Positions 1-9,112 are shown, counted from the stretch's first letter. The stretch: 40,987 nt of DNA from OMIS01 sp044350895 (GCA_044350895.1 JBILGT010000010.1:1-40987); one strand, 5' to 3'. Notes: generated by a model from the sequence alone, not told the origin. Numbers and translations are program-made.

Positions 1-293
1 TATTTAAAGCTTTTCTCAGTAAATACATGTGGCAGTACTGGAAGTTGCGCGTTCAAAAAATGGTTACTGACTTTCTGAATATAACTTGAGTATTCAAAAA
101 GAAATTTTTGATGTGAAGGTAGTTGTTTTCCAGATATACTAAAGCAATCCAACGCCAAGCTTCGTTTAGTATTGCCTGATGCTGAGTAAAAGTAAAAACT
201 CAATGGCACACCAATTTTCTTAGATAGAGCTAAACCACAAGCATATTGAAACAATTGATTTCCTAGACCACCGGTAAGTTGTGTGACTATCAT
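1..293 (-). CDS. alpha-1,2-fucosyltransferase-like glycosyltransferase (GT11), 3' part outside window
   Basis: The ATG at 293 opens a frame that stays open to the window edge (97 codons plus two bases), so only the N-terminus is visible. It begins MIVTQLTGGLGNQLFQYACG. The GGLGNQLFQYA block at the N-terminus is the hallmark of family GT11 enzymes, which transfer fucose (sometimes another 6-deoxyhexose) from a GDP-sugar to the 2-OH of a galactose-type acceptor in the cytoplasm. The HxRxGDY-type motif expected further on would lie outside the window. It starts 1 base after the stop of the GT17 gene, so it belongs to the same minus-strand run. Family assignment is firm; donor and acceptor cannot be read from the sequence. 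Confidence 0.85.
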   Translation of the reverse strand, partial: MIVTQLTGGLGNQLFQYACGLALSKKIGVPLSFYFYSASGNTKRSLALDCFSISGKQLPSHQKFLFEYSSYIQKVSNHFLNAQLPVLPHVFTEKSFK

Positions 294-294
294 G

Positions 295-1296
295 TTATTT
301 TTTAAAAAATTTCTTATACCTTGCTTGGTTTTTTATAAGATAGTCAGGCAGATTACTTGAATCAATCCAGTACTTAAAGTTTCTGTTTAAAATATCTTTA
401 TTTTCCCCAATACGATCTTTTACTTGTGATTTAATACTAGAATTGTTAAACTCTTGGTGACTATACGATGCTAATTTTTGTTTCACTCTGTCTGCTCCTC
501 CTTGAAAGGTAAAATGCCAACCGCCATTTGCAATATATCTATGTTTTGTCAGATTTTTTGAGCGCAAGTGATTTAAGCATGAGTCCTTTATATTCTTATA
601 TTTTGTAACAATTGTACCTGCCCACAGCTCACTAGAACGATTATTTAAGTAGTAGGTGTAAACGTCTTGTTTAAGTTTGAAAACAGTATCTACTCTAAAA
701 TCTATCACAGTTTCTGGATTCCAGATCTCATCTAGATCTGATATAAAGCAAATATCATTATCATTTAAATTTAAGAGCGCTTTTTTAACATACTCCTTCT
801 CATAAAAATCGCGCAGAAAATGAGGGGCATCAGAAGGGACATTTTTTGAAGATAAAGCGTATGAAAGAATATCTTTTTCGAATTGAGGTGTTTTGGCATT
901 TGCTAAACGTTGCTTTGCATCATCAAAATCCCTAATGGGAACTTCAATTATCAAGTGAATAATTTTATTCTTGAATTTACTAAATAATCTTTTATTTTTG
1001 TTAAAATACAATTCTTTCGGTAAACCAGAATGTGTTAAAGTCGACTCAACTATAACAAAATAATCAACATGTTTATTAAGAATATTGAGCCTAACTTCTA
1101 GTAACTCAATTTCATTAAAGAAGTTGAAAATATCATAAATTTTAATTTTTTTTCTGTAGTTTCGTATTTCCTGAGAGACTTTCCGTTTATACTCAATTGG
1201 ATGCAAATATGAATCAACAAATTGACCAACCTTAGTAAGATACGAACTAATTAACGATGAAAAGGAAGTTGAGTTCTTAATCATAGTCTTCGTCAT
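295..1296 (-). CDS. family 17 glycosyltransferase (GT17)
   Basis: This 333-residue protein carries the pattern of Glyco_transf_17 (the family of the eukaryotic bisecting beta-1,4-GlcNAc transferase). Residues about 50-130 contain IYDIFNFFNEIELLEVRL, then a FVIVEST-THSG-PKELYF segment, followed by a long helical middle and FISDLDEIWNP around residue 183, the acidic cluster expected at the donor site. No signal peptide or membrane helix is seen, so it is probably cytoplasmic. The ATG at 1296 lies 20 bases inside the preceding gene; a second ATG at 1284 gives a 4-residue shorter protein and cannot be excluded. It probably adds an N-acetylhexosamine or a related sugar to the O-chain made by this cluster. 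Function beyond the family is inferred. Confidence 0.8.
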   Translation of the reverse strand: MTKTMIKNSTSFSSLISSYLTKVGQFVDSYLHPIEYKRKVSQEIRNYRKKIKIYDIFNFFNEIELLEVRLNILNKHVDYFVIVESTLTHSGLPKELYFNKNKRLFSKFKNKIIHLIIEVPIRDFDDAKQRLANAKTPQFEKDILSYALSSKNVPSDAPHFLRDFYEKEYVKKALLNLNDNDICFISDLDEIWNPETVIDFRVDTVFKLKQDVYTYYLNNRSSELWAGTIVTKYKNIKDSCLNHLRSKNLTKHRYIANGGWHFTFQGGADRVKQKLASYSHQEFNNSSIKSQVKDRIGENKDILNRNFKYWIDSSNLPDYLIKNQARYKKFFKK

Positions 1297-3025
1297 TGTA
1301 GTTCAATTTATACTGTAGTGCTGCAAAAGCTCTTTGCCGAATATTATTAATATGTAAAGCTATACCCACTACAGAACTTGCAAACCTTCTCAATTGTGAG
1401 GAAGGAGTTCTGACAGCAGGGACGAAGTTTATAGAAATTGGTTTTAGAATTCTCTCACTAAGTTTGAAGTTTGAACTCCAAATTGTAAAGAGTGCCCGTT
1501 CAATTATGTGTGATTCTCCTGGGATGGATGCTTTAGAATGTGACACAAACTGTATGAGATTTTTATAAAATATTTTTGGATACTTTACAATTTGCCCACG
1601 AGCTACGATGTAATTTGCGCCTGGTGCAAAGCGTATATACCTAGGTAAGACTGGCTCTTCAAAAATAAACTTCAAAAAATCATTATAAGTATGAAAATAT
1701 TTAGTGGGATGCGTAGATCCATCTGCTAAGTACCAGTTGTTATTAAGTTCAAGAAATCCGCCATCAGAAGATACCGTACACCACGGCCAGTTTTCCGCAT
1801 ATCTTGAGCTTTGTTCTAATGGAGTGAAGTACTGATTATTTACTAAATAATTAAATCTTTCTTTTGAAATATGTCTAGGAAATATATTACCTGTAGCAAA
1901 TATAATTACAGGTGGCAGTTTATCGTAATTATCAACGATGTAACTGCAGTAGTCACGGATGTTATGACCTAAATGAGGGCTTCTAGTAACTTTCTTCGTG
2001 TTTAAAAGTGCTGGGTAGATTCTAGCTTCACTTTGATCATAAATAATATAATTGTCTGAATAGTGAGGCACCCAACTAAGGTCATTGTAGTAGTTGGAAA
2101 GAACAAGAAAGTTACTTTGTACTTTTTGTTGTCTATACAATTCAGGGTGTTCTCTAGTTTTTTTATTAATCTCTTGAATGCAGTTTTTATAATTAAATAC
2201 TTTTCCAGCTCTATCTAGATACAGCCAACCTGAAGTGACGTTATATCCGCAGCCCCAAAATCCATCATTAATATTATGGCGTGCCCAGTACTTTGGAGCT
2301 AAGCAAACTTTTAGAGTCTCACTTAACCATGCGGGAAACCAAGCAAAACTAGAGTTAGATAAAATTAAGTAGTGAGCATTTTTTATGATTGAGTAATCAG
2401 TCGCAATACTAGTATGAACTATCTTATAATTTGGAAAAAATTTTCTAGCTGTTACTACGTCATCAGTGACTACAATAAACTTAAAGTTCTTATTAATTGA
2501 AAGCATGTAATTAATAGCATTCTTCCAATATTTCTTGGGCAAAAAAACATTTTTGATATGAATGTACTCACCACCTCTAAAGTTGATAACACAAGTATCA
2601 TCATTTGAGTATTCGAAACACTCTATACCAGCATTGATTTCTAGCCATTTGCTAATTTCATTTTTTCGATGTTTGATATACTGTTCATCCTGCATAATTC
2701 CATCGATTTTTGTCTTGTCAGGAGTTTTAAGTAGTTCTGGATCATAGGTGCGAATATCACCGCCATCTATTGGATGCGATGTTTTTTGTTCTGCATAGTA
2801 ATAAGAAATATCTTGCGGCAATTCTCTCGGCGGACCACCTTCTGGTCCAATGCCACCAATAACTTTGTTACCAAAATCTAAATTTAAAAAACTACTTCCT
2901 TTAAATTTTTCTGGTGATTTAATTCCAAATGAATAACCTTTATCTAGAGCTATCACACGCGTGACAATATAACACCATAATTGGTTACCTAAACCTTGTC
3001 CGTTATATAGCTCAGTTACAATCAT
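1277..3025 (-). CDS. two-domain protein: GT11-like fucosyltransferase domain fused to a DUF3431-like domain
   Basis: The 582-residue protein starts MIVTELYNGQGLGNQLW, a variant of the GT11 opening also seen in the gene at 293. Around residue 148 it has NFRGGEYIHI (the HxRxGDY position of GT11) and around residue 224 SNSSFAWFPAWLSE, another GT11 signature. After about residue 300 a different domain begins: NDLSWVPHYSDNYIIYDQ, then LGHNIRDYCSYIVDNYDKLP, FATGN, and a W-P-W stretch. This order resembles DUF3431, a poorly characterised, probable glycosyltransferase-like family. The histidine and aspartate of the canonical GT11 motif are changed (HxRxGDY becomes NFRGGEY). The start overlaps the upstream stop by 4 bases (ATGA), typical of translational coupling. 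The two-domain reading is from motifs only. Confidence 0.7.
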   Translation of the reverse strand: MIVTELYNGQGLGNQLWCYIVTRVIALDKGYSFGIKSPEKFKGSSFLNLDFGNKVIGGIGPEGGPPRELPQDISYYYAEQKTSHPIDGGDIRTYDPELLKTPDKTKIDGIMQDEQYIKHRKNEISKWLEINAGIECFEYSNDDTCVINFRGGEYIHIKNVFLPKKYWKNAINYMLSINKNFKFIVVTDDVVTARKFFPNYKIVHTSIATDYSIIKNAHYLILSNSSFAWFPAWLSETLKVCLAPKYWARHNINDGFWGCGYNVTSGWLYLDRAGKVFNYKNCIQEINKKTREHPELYRQQKVQSNFLVLSNYYNDLSWVPHYSDNYIIYDQSEARIYPALLNTKKVTRSPHLGHNIRDYCSYIVDNYDKLPPVIIFATGNIFPRHISKERFNYLVNNQYFTPLEQSSRYAENWPWCTVSSDGGFLELNNNWYLADGSTHPTKYFHTYNDFLKFIFEEPVLPRYIRFAPGANYIVARGQIVKYPKIFYKNLIQFVSHSKASIPGESHIIERALFTIWSSNFKLSERILKPISINFVPAVRTPSSQLRRFASSVVGIALHINNIRQRAFAALQYKLNYNDEDYD

Positions 3026-4446
3026 ATTCTTTTAAATAACTTCTTAAGAAAATACTTCAAGTAAAAAAAGGTGGGAACATATTTTTTATTATCATGAAAA
3101 CCAAATGGTTCTAAACTAGAATCTTGATGATAGGTCTCGCCACTAAACTCAGCAGCAACTTCAACCGGTGCATACTTAATCCCATACTTTTCTAATTTGC
3201 TTCTGTGATACACACATAGCAAGCCATCTTCATTATAGTAACCACTGCCATTGTCTGTAAATGGCAACTTCAAAACCTCAAGAGCTTTCATAATTTTCAT
3301 ACTTCTTAGTGAAAATCCTCCATTACCAACTCTGACATTTACTCCTTCATTAGTATAATGAATATTCTTAGGCCAGGGTGCCCCAATATAGTCATACTTT
3401 AAAAATGAGTTACTCCATTTTAATGGGCGCAAAACATGCGCATTTTTATGAACAAGTAATGCATAGTCACTCGTAATGTACTGATGTAAGTCATAGGCAA
3501 TAAACTTACTATAATCTGTAGTATCTTTAGGATTTTTATTCTGTAGCTCAGTAGATTTGCATTTTTTAAATACTATATTCTTTGGCAAATTGTTTGGTTT
3601 TGTGTGAGATATTAAAACAGCCTCATAATATGAGATCTCGCTCATCGAATATTCAAGAGCTTGTAGAGCACCAGTCGGATCAATTCCTGAAACAGCAACT
3701 AGAGTTACGTTTTTAAGTTGTATTGGTTTCGCAGCTTGTTCAAATTTATTAGTACAATATTCAAGCTCAGTTTGTTTCAAGTCTTCAGTAGTTTTACTAG
3801 TGATCTGATGAGTTCCTATTCTATTGATAACTGTGATCTGATTCAAAATTTTAGGTTCACCAAAAGTCTCATAACAACGCTTGTAGTAGTCACAATCCAT
3901 CAGCCAGATGAGATTTTCATCAAAAAGAAGAGGTTTGTCATTTTTTATTGTTAAGACAGATGGAGAGCTTATTGTATTATTTCCTAAATAAATGTTATTC
4001 ACGTACTTTGGATAAAAAGGCCTCACACAGGTAATACCGTCGTATGAGTGTTCTGATGCAGTTATCAGCCAGGTTGCGTTCATTGTGTCAAAAGCAGATA
4101 CAGTTTGTTCCAATGCGGTATCACTGTATAGAAGATCATCTTGAAAAAGTATTTTTATTAATCTTCCTTGAGCTTTAAGTATGGAATTGTTAATGTTTGC
4201 AGATGAATTGCCTATTGATACGTGATTTCGATAGTACTTCAGCCTAAAAATATGAGAATACTTTTTACTCAGTCTTTTAATTGAATTATTCTTTGAATGA
4301 TCTGAGATGATTACCTCAAAATCTCTAAAAGTCTGTCGAGAAAGTATTTCAAAGCTCTCCTCAAGAAATTGAGAGCCTTTTCCATTCATTTCGTAAGTAG
4401 GAATACATATGCTAACTGTAGGGATACTTTTAAAAATTTTTGACAT
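3022..4446 (-). CDS. two-domain glycosyltransferase: GT2 domain fused to a DUF5672-like domain
   Basis: Residues 1-220 form a GT-A fold of family GT2: PTVSICIPTYEMNG at the N-terminus, IISDHSKNNS for the nucleotide-binding strand, and LIKILFQDDLLY with the acidic metal-binding pair. From about residue 240 a second domain follows (VTLVAVSGIDPTGALQALEY, then YALLVHKNAHVL, YDYIGAPWPKN, VGNGGFSLRS, NEDGLLCVYHR and KYAPVEVAAEFS). This motif order fits DUF5672, a family found beside glycosyltransferases. The polypeptide (474 residues) has no membrane helix. It ends 4 bases into the next gene and starts directly against the methyltransferase stop, so it is in one transcript with them. The GT2 part probably adds one sugar to the O-chain; the C-terminal part may be a second transferase. 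Confidence 0.75.
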   Translation of the reverse strand: MSKIFKSIPTVSICIPTYEMNGKGSQFLEESFEILSRQTFRDFEVIISDHSKNNSIKRLSKKYSHIFRLKYYRNHVSIGNSSANINNSILKAQGRLIKILFQDDLLYSDTALEQTVSAFDTMNATWLITASEHSYDGITCVRPFYPKYVNNIYLGNNTISSPSVLTIKNDKPLLFDENLIWLMDCDYYKRCYETFGEPKILNQITVINRIGTHQITSKTTEDLKQTELEYCTNKFEQAAKPIQLKNVTLVAVSGIDPTGALQALEYSMSEISYYEAVLISHTKPNNLPKNIVFKKCKSTELQNKNPKDTTDYSKFIAYDLHQYITSDYALLVHKNAHVLRPLKWSNSFLKYDYIGAPWPKNIHYTNEGVNVRVGNGGFSLRSMKIMKALEVLKLPFTDNGSGYYNEDGLLCVYHRSKLEKYGIKYAPVEVAAEFSGETYHQDSSLEPFGFHDNKKYVPTFFYLKYFLKKLFKRI

Positions 4447-5268
4447 TTATGTTTTAATTATTAATCCCTGGCAAGTTGGCAGTGTAAGTATCTTAATACC
4501 TTTTGAAAGTGCAAAAGCATCGTGAGCTTTTTTCTGATCATTTGTAGAATTGGCATACCCATAATCATCTAAAATTATTACTCCACCTTTAACCATTTTA
4601 TCCCAGAAGAAGTTCAAAGCATCAAATTCTGGTTTAACACAGTTCATATCAATAGATAAATACGCAATTTTTTTTGACTTTACAAGTGGAAGGGTGGTTG
4701 GCACCGCGCCTTTAATCACGCGAACATTGAAATCTTTGAATGTTTCGCAAACCTCAGCATAAATGTCACCACGTTTATTGTAACCCATTTTATTATTCCG
4801 TTTAAGCTCTTCAGTAGTACTATATTTTTCGTCTAAGCCATTGAAGGTGTCAAGTAAATAATATTTCTTCTTTGTCTTTTTAAAGTTAGTATAGTGAATT
4901 ACAGCTCGTGCATATATTCCGGTGTGTACTCCACAATCAACAAAATCCCCTTGTAATTTAATTGCATTTGAAGCAGCCCAACATAACACATGCACGCGCC
5001 ATTCGATATCATAATCTTTAAGTAATAAATCTTTATCTGTTTTCTTTCCTAATGCATAGGCTTTGGCAAAAAGTGATTCACGCAAAAAATCAGCATTATG
5101 ATATGTATACAATAAATCATGAGAATATGTGATTTGGCTCTTAGGAAGTAAATAGAAATCACCTTTAACAAAGCCAATTAATTCAAAGATGAATTTTCGG
5201 ACTCGTAACGGCACTATCAATCGAAGTTTACCTATTAAATATTGTTTCATATTGCTATTTTCTATCAT
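4447..5268 (-). CDS. TylF/MycF-family sugar O-methyltransferase
   Basis: The protein (273 residues) matches the macrocin-O-methyltransferase family, class I SAM-dependent enzymes that methylate sugar hydroxyls with a divalent metal. The SAM-binding region is DFVDCGVHTGIYARAV (about residues 107-122), followed by YLLDTFNGLDEKY. Metal and catalytic acids are expected in YLSIDMNCVKPEFDAL and VIILDDYGY, both present. It ends in an intact C-terminus and has no membrane helix. The ATG at 5268 directly follows the rfbH stop codon; a second ATG seven codons in is also possible. In this setting it likely methylates a sugar of the surface polysaccharide, possibly as a capping step that stops chain growth, as known for some ABC-exported O antigens. 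The substrate is inferred. Confidence 0.8.
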   Translation of the reverse strand: MIENSNMKQYLIGKLRLIVPLRVRKFIFELIGFVKGDFYLLPKSQITYSHDLLYTYHNADFLRESLFAKAYALGKKTDKDLLLKDYDIEWRVHVLCWAASNAIKLQGDFVDCGVHTGIYARAVIHYTNFKKTKKKYYLLDTFNGLDEKYSTTEELKRNNKMGYNKRGDIYAEVCETFKDFNVRVIKGAVPTTLPLVKSKKIAYLSIDMNCVKPEFDALNFFWDKMVKGGVIILDDYGYANSTNDQKKAHDAFALSKGIKILTLPTCQGLIIKT

Positions 5269-6600
5269 TTATAATGTAGTAATAAATGTATTGATAGTAG
5301 TAATCATATATTGAAGTTGCTCATCTTTCATACCTGGATAGACACCAATCCAAAAGCTATCGTTCATAATCTTGTCAGTGTTTTTTAGCTTACCAACAAT
5401 TCTATAATCTTTACCTTCTGTAAGATAATTCTGATAGGCAGGCTGTCTAGTAAGGTTACCTGCAAAGAGATTTCTAGTTTGAATATTATCAGCTTCTAGA
5501 AAGCCTACTATTTCATTTCGATTGAAGGGCGCACCATCTTTAATCGTGAGAAGAAAACCGAACCAACTTGGCTCACTGTCAGGAGTAGCCTCAGGTAAAA
5601 CAAAGTATTCTGAAAGATTTGCTAAACCATCTCTGAGTGTTTGCCAGTTTTTGCGTCTCTTTGCTGTAAACTGATCTAACTTGTCAAGTTGAGCAACTCC
5701 TACTGAGGCCTGCATGTCTGAAACCTTTAGGTTATATCCAAAATGTGAATAAACATACTTATGGTCATAGCCATCAGGTAAAGTTCCATGTTGCTGTGAA
5801 AAACGACGACCACAGGTATTGTCCTTACCAGAATCACACCAACAATCACGTCCCCAATCTCTAAAAGAAGCCGCAATTCTTTTTAATAACGGGTGATTCA
5901 TATATACTGCGCCACCTTCGCCCATTGTAAGGTGATGGGGGGGATAGAAACTACTTGTAGCCAAATCACCATATGTACCTGTGAATTTGCCCTTATACAT
6001 ACTTCCTAAAGCATCACAATTATCTTCAACTAACCAAAGATTGTGCTTCTTACAGAACTCCGTTACTGCACCTAAATCAAATGGATTACCCAATGTATGA
6101 GCCATCATCACAGCTTTAGTCTTAGGACTCAGAGCTGCTTCAAGTTTTGTAACATCTATATTTGCTGTTTCAAGTTGAACATCTACGAATACTGGGACAG
6201 CACCGTACTGAACAATCGGAGAAACTGTTGTTGGAAAACCAGCAGCAACTGTAATAACCTCATCACCTTTTTGAATTCTGCGGTCCTTAAGTGAAATAGA
6301 AGTTAGAGTAGAGAAGGCAACTAAATTTGCTGAGGATCCAGAATTAACCAGAAGAGCGTAGTTAAGACCAAGTTTCTTTGCTAATTTTGTTTCGAATTGC
6401 TGTGTATAACGGCCTGAAGTTAGCCAAAATTCCAGCGCAGAATCAACTAGATTAAGCATTTCCTTTTCATCAAAAACTCGACCTGCATAGTGAATTTTAT
6501 CAATACCTGGTTTAAACTCAGCTTTTGGCGCATGAACTAATTTGTAGTACTCCTCTGTTTTTTTTAGTATTTCTAAACGGAGGTCTTCAGCATTTGTCAT
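5269..6600 (-). CDS. rfbH: CDP-4-keto-6-deoxy-D-glucose 3-dehydrase (RfbH/DdhC)
   Basis: This 443-residue PMP-dependent, iron-sulfur enzyme of the DegT/AHBA fold removes the C3 hydroxyl from CDP-4-keto-6-deoxyglucose. Two features separate it from ordinary sugar aminotransferases. The PLP lysine is replaced by histidine in FYPPHHLTMGEGG (H222). The [2Fe-2S] cysteines are all present with the spacing reported for the Yersinia enzyme E1: C195, then C253, C255 and C263 in the segment RDCWCDSGKDNTC. The N-terminus (FKPGIDKIHYAGRVFDEKEM) is also typical. Its ATG overlaps the end of the upstream reductase gene by 14 bases. The partner reductase E3 (DdhD) that supplies electrons is not in this window, so a distant gene or another electron donor must serve. 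Confidence 0.95.
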   Translation of the reverse strand: MTNAEDLRLEILKKTEEYYKLVHAPKAEFKPGIDKIHYAGRVFDEKEMLNLVDSALEFWLTSGRYTQQFETKLAKKLGLNYALLVNSGSSANLVAFSTLTSISLKDRRIQKGDEVITVAAGFPTTVSPIVQYGAVPVFVDVQLETANIDVTKLEAALSPKTKAVMMAHTLGNPFDLGAVTEFCKKHNLWLVEDNCDALGSMYKGKFTGTYGDLATSSFYPPHHLTMGEGGAVYMNHPLLKRIAASFRDWGRDCWCDSGKDNTCGRRFSQQHGTLPDGYDHKYVYSHFGYNLKVSDMQASVGVAQLDKLDQFTAKRRKNWQTLRDGLANLSEYFVLPEATPDSEPSWFGFLLTIKDGAPFNRNEIVGFLEADNIQTRNLFAGNLTRQPAYQNYLTEGKDYRIVGKLKNTDKIMNDSFWIGVYPGMKDEQLQYMITTINTFITTL

Positions 6601-7480
6601 ATAAATCCTTACACAAGTATTTAATCCCTACTTCTAATGAAATTTTTGGTTTCCATCCAGGAACTGGCACACCTTTTGACCATGGAACCATAATCTCTCT
6701 ATCACGATATGGAACTGCACCCCAATGTATATATAACTTTTTGTTACTAATTTTTTCAAATAATGCAGATAACTCTCGTAGAGTCAGTTTTTCATTGTGA
6801 GAAACTGCGTACTCATCCTTTAATGATTCAGGCTTAGTTATTAATTGTGTAACTAATGCTTCAAATGCATCTATAACGTTATCTATGTAGCTAATGTCTA
6901 TGATTTGCTCACCTGCTGACATTTCTAGGACTTCTTTTGTTTGCGCATTCTTCTGCCACAAGTTAAAGATCTTAGGACGTGTATCACCCGGTCCAAATGT
7001 ATCACTTAATTTGAGTGTGACAATTTTTGTTTGTGTAGTTTCTTGATAGTACTTTGCAATATCGATAAAAGATTGCTTTGTTGCTGCATATAAATTTACT
7101 GGGGAATACTGTGCCCCACCATAGTGTTGCCAAAACGTTCCTGTATTTACTAGCCAAGGAACTGAGCTACGTGTCGCTGCTTCTAACAACTGAGTTGGGA
7201 ACAGTACATTTGATTCTATCAATGCTGAAATATCTTTCGATTGGTGAGCCTTCAGATATAAAGAAGCTAAATGAACAATGCCTTCAATCTTTTCATTTGA
7301 AAGAGTTGCGGTGAGGGCATCTACATCACCATCAAATATTAGTGGCTTAATATTCTTTTTGACTAAATCATTTGTATCAGTACTATGACGAACCAAGGCT
7401 ACTAGTTCATACTTCTTGCTCAATCTTGCGCAAAGGTGAGTCCCAATAAATCCAGTCGCTCCGGTAATAAGTAATTTCAT
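6587..7480 (-). CDS. NAD(P)-dependent CDP-sugar 4-reductase/epimerase of the abequose/paratose-synthase type (SDR)
   Basis: An extended short-chain dehydrogenase of 297 residues. The dinucleotide motif ITGATGFIGTHL is at residues 5-16, the catalytic threonine lies in NTGTFWQHYGG, and the YxxxK motif is NLYAATK. The WQHY and FGPGDTRPKIF segments are shared by CDP-abequose and CDP-paratose synthases and by 6-deoxy-talose reductases. Placed between rfbH and an RmlC-like epimerase, it most likely carries out the last step, reduction of the C4 ketone of the CDP-3,6-dideoxy sugar. Which isomer it makes (abequose, paratose, ascarylose) cannot be decided from sequence alone; the epimerase next door points to ascarylose. 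It starts 5 bases after the epimerase stop, so it is co-transcribed. Confidence 0.75.
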   Translation of the reverse strand: MKLLITGATGFIGTHLCARLSKKYELVALVRHSTDTNDLVKKNIKPLIFDGDVDALTATLSNEKIEGIVHLASLYLKAHQSKDISALIESNVLFPTQLLEAATRSSVPWLVNTGTFWQHYGGAQYSPVNLYAATKQSFIDIAKYYQETTQTKIVTLKLSDTFGPGDTRPKIFNLWQKNAQTKEVLEMSAGEQIIDISYIDNVIDAFEALVTQLITKPESLKDEYAVSHNEKLTLRELSALFEKISNKKLYIHWGAVPYRDREIMVPWSKGVPVPGWKPKISLEVGIKYLCKDLYDKC

Positions 7481-7485
7481 AGTGC

Positions 7486-8034
7486 TTACGTAAATGGTGT
7501 TATGTAATCGGATAATGCTGGGAATAATACATCACGCTCTGAAATAATTGGATTAGTACTCTGCCACTTCATTCCAAAACTATCGAAGCGAATCCCACTA
7601 TCATGTTGCGGTGCATATGACGATGTCTGTAGATATGTGACACAAGTTTGATCTTGTAATGACTCAAAACCATGTGCGAGACCAGGCGGAATATAAAGTA
7701 CTATACCATTTTCTGGAGTCAATTTAAACGTTTCAAACTTACCATACGTAGTAGAATTTTTCCTGACATCCAAAACCACATCTGTGATTTCTCCTGTAGG
7801 AACATATACAACTTTAGCATGCTGGTACGGAGGTACTTGAAAATGCATACCACGAATCACACCCTTTTGTGAAAAGGTGTAGTAACTTTCCTTTAAATCT
7901 GTTTCAAATCCGTTCGCCTTAAATAATTCTTCAGAAAAAACTTTACTAAAACTACCTCTTTGGTCAGTAAATACTGGAGGCTTCATTACGAATAATCCTG
8001 AGATAGTCGTTGATTCACAAACTACTTGAGCCAT
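7486..8034 (-). CDS. RmlC-like NDP-4-keto-sugar 3,5- or 5-epimerase
   Basis: The protein (182 residues, the usual size of the family) has the cupin core of dTDP-4-dehydrorhamnose 3,5-epimerase. The catalytic base histidine is H64 in VIRGMHFQ, and the acid tyrosine is probably Y140 in SSYAPQHDSGIRF. The GEITDVVLDVR and YIPPGLAHGFESL strands are also typical. No rmlA, rmlB or rmlD is nearby. It sits between rfbG and the CDP-sugar reductase, overlapping rfbG by 13 bases, so its substrate is likely the CDP-linked 4-keto sugar rather than a dTDP sugar. In Yersinia the ascarylose pathway uses such an epimerase (AscE). That parallel is established knowledge; its application here is inference. Confidence 0.8.
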   Translation of the reverse strand: MAQVVCESTTISGLFVMKPPVFTDQRGSFSKVFSEELFKANGFETDLKESYYTFSQKGVIRGMHFQVPPYQHAKVVYVPTGEITDVVLDVRKNSTTYGKFETFKLTPENGIVLYIPPGLAHGFESLQDQTCVTYLQTSSYAPQHDSGIRFDSFGMKWQSTNPIISERDVLFPALSDYITPFT

Positions 8035-9107
8035 GCCATCCCTTTAGCTTTTGCATCTTCAATGTATAACTCTAGTTGGTTAATTGATTCAATACTTTTT
8101 GTATCATAGTATGAGCGATACCACTCGATTGTTTTAATTACACAAAGTGGATAGTCCCACGTGTTCTTCCACTGTAAATTAGTTAATGCCTTTGTAGAGT
8201 CGAGTTGCAGCCTTCCTGCTTCATGTGGATGCTTCCTTGTATCAAATTTAAATTTAAGATCCGGCCAAACTTTTTGACATTCAAGCAAAACTTCTTGGAC
8301 TGATATTTCTTTTTCAATGGATGGACCAAAATTCCAGGCAGTTGCAAATTCCTTCTTGCCTTGCAAAAGCTTAGCACCCAAAACAAGATAGGCGCTTAAT
8401 GGTTCAAGTACGTGTTGCCAAGGCCGAGTGGCAGCTGGATTTCGTATCTCAACTTCACGACCTTTGTTACATGCCTGAACTATATCTGGAATTAATCTAT
8501 CCATTGCCCAATCTCCACCGCCAATCACGTTACCTGAGCGAGCAGTTGCTAATAATGTAGCATGACTTGTCCCATATTCTGAGAGATTAAAGAATGAGTC
8601 CCTATATGAACTAGTAATTATTTCTGAAACAACTTTTGATGCTGAGTACGGGTCATAGCCATTGAGTACTTGATCTTCAGTGTAAGGTTTTTCCCATTCT
8701 TTATTTTCATATACTTTATCAGTCGTTATATTTATAACTGCTGTGACACAAGAGTTTTTTCGAACAACTTCAAGTACCGTAGCAGTACCTATGCCATTAG
8801 TCTCGAATGTTTTTAATGGATTTGCATATGATGCTCTTACCAATGGCTGTGCTGCTAAATGAAAAATTATTTCTGGCTGATGTTTCTTTACTACTGAGTC
8901 GAGTTTTTCAAAGTTTAAAACATCACCTATGATCGTTGTGTATTTTAAATCAAGTAATTCGAAATGATTTGGTGTAGTTGGGATATCAATGGAATATCCA
9001 ATAACAGTTGCCCCCAGTTTTTCTAACCATAAACTCAGCCAGGAACCTTTAAATCCTGTATTACCAGTAACCAAAACTTTCTTGCCAAAGTAAGCATTTT
9101 CAAACAT
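8022..9107 (-). CDS. rfbG: CDP-glucose 4,6-dehydratase
   Basis: An extended SDR that converts CDP-D-glucose to CDP-4-keto-6-deoxy-D-glucose with bound NAD. The start MFENAYFGKKVLVTGNTGF, with its TGNTGFKGSWL nucleotide motif, is highly typical of RfbG. The catalytic triad lies in ITTDKVYEN and in the YDPYSASK (YxxxK) segment, and GNVIGGGDWAMDRLIPD is a further RfbG signature. I take the ATG at 9107 (361 residues), 6 bases after the rfbF stop, because the MFENAYF start fits the family; an in-frame TTG at 9128 would add seven residues and overlap rfbF. No clear ribosome site is seen, consistent with coupling to rfbF. It forms the second step of the CDP-dideoxyhexose pathway. Confidence 0.95.
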   Translation of the reverse strand: MFENAYFGKKVLVTGNTGFKGSWLSLWLEKLGATVIGYSIDIPTTPNHFELLDLKYTTIIGDVLNFEKLDSVVKKHQPEIIFHLAAQPLVRASYANPLKTFETNGIGTATVLEVVRKNSCVTAVINITTDKVYENKEWEKPYTEDQVLNGYDPYSASKVVSEIITSSYRDSFFNLSEYGTSHATLLATARSGNVIGGGDWAMDRLIPDIVQACNKGREVEIRNPAATRPWQHVLEPLSAYLVLGAKLLQGKKEFATAWNFGPSIEKEISVQEVLLECQKVWPDLKFKFDTRKHPHEAGRLQLDSTKALTNLQWKNTWDYPLCVIKTIEWYRSYYDTKSIESINQLELYIEDAKAKGMAWLK

Positions 9108-9112
9108 TTGTT

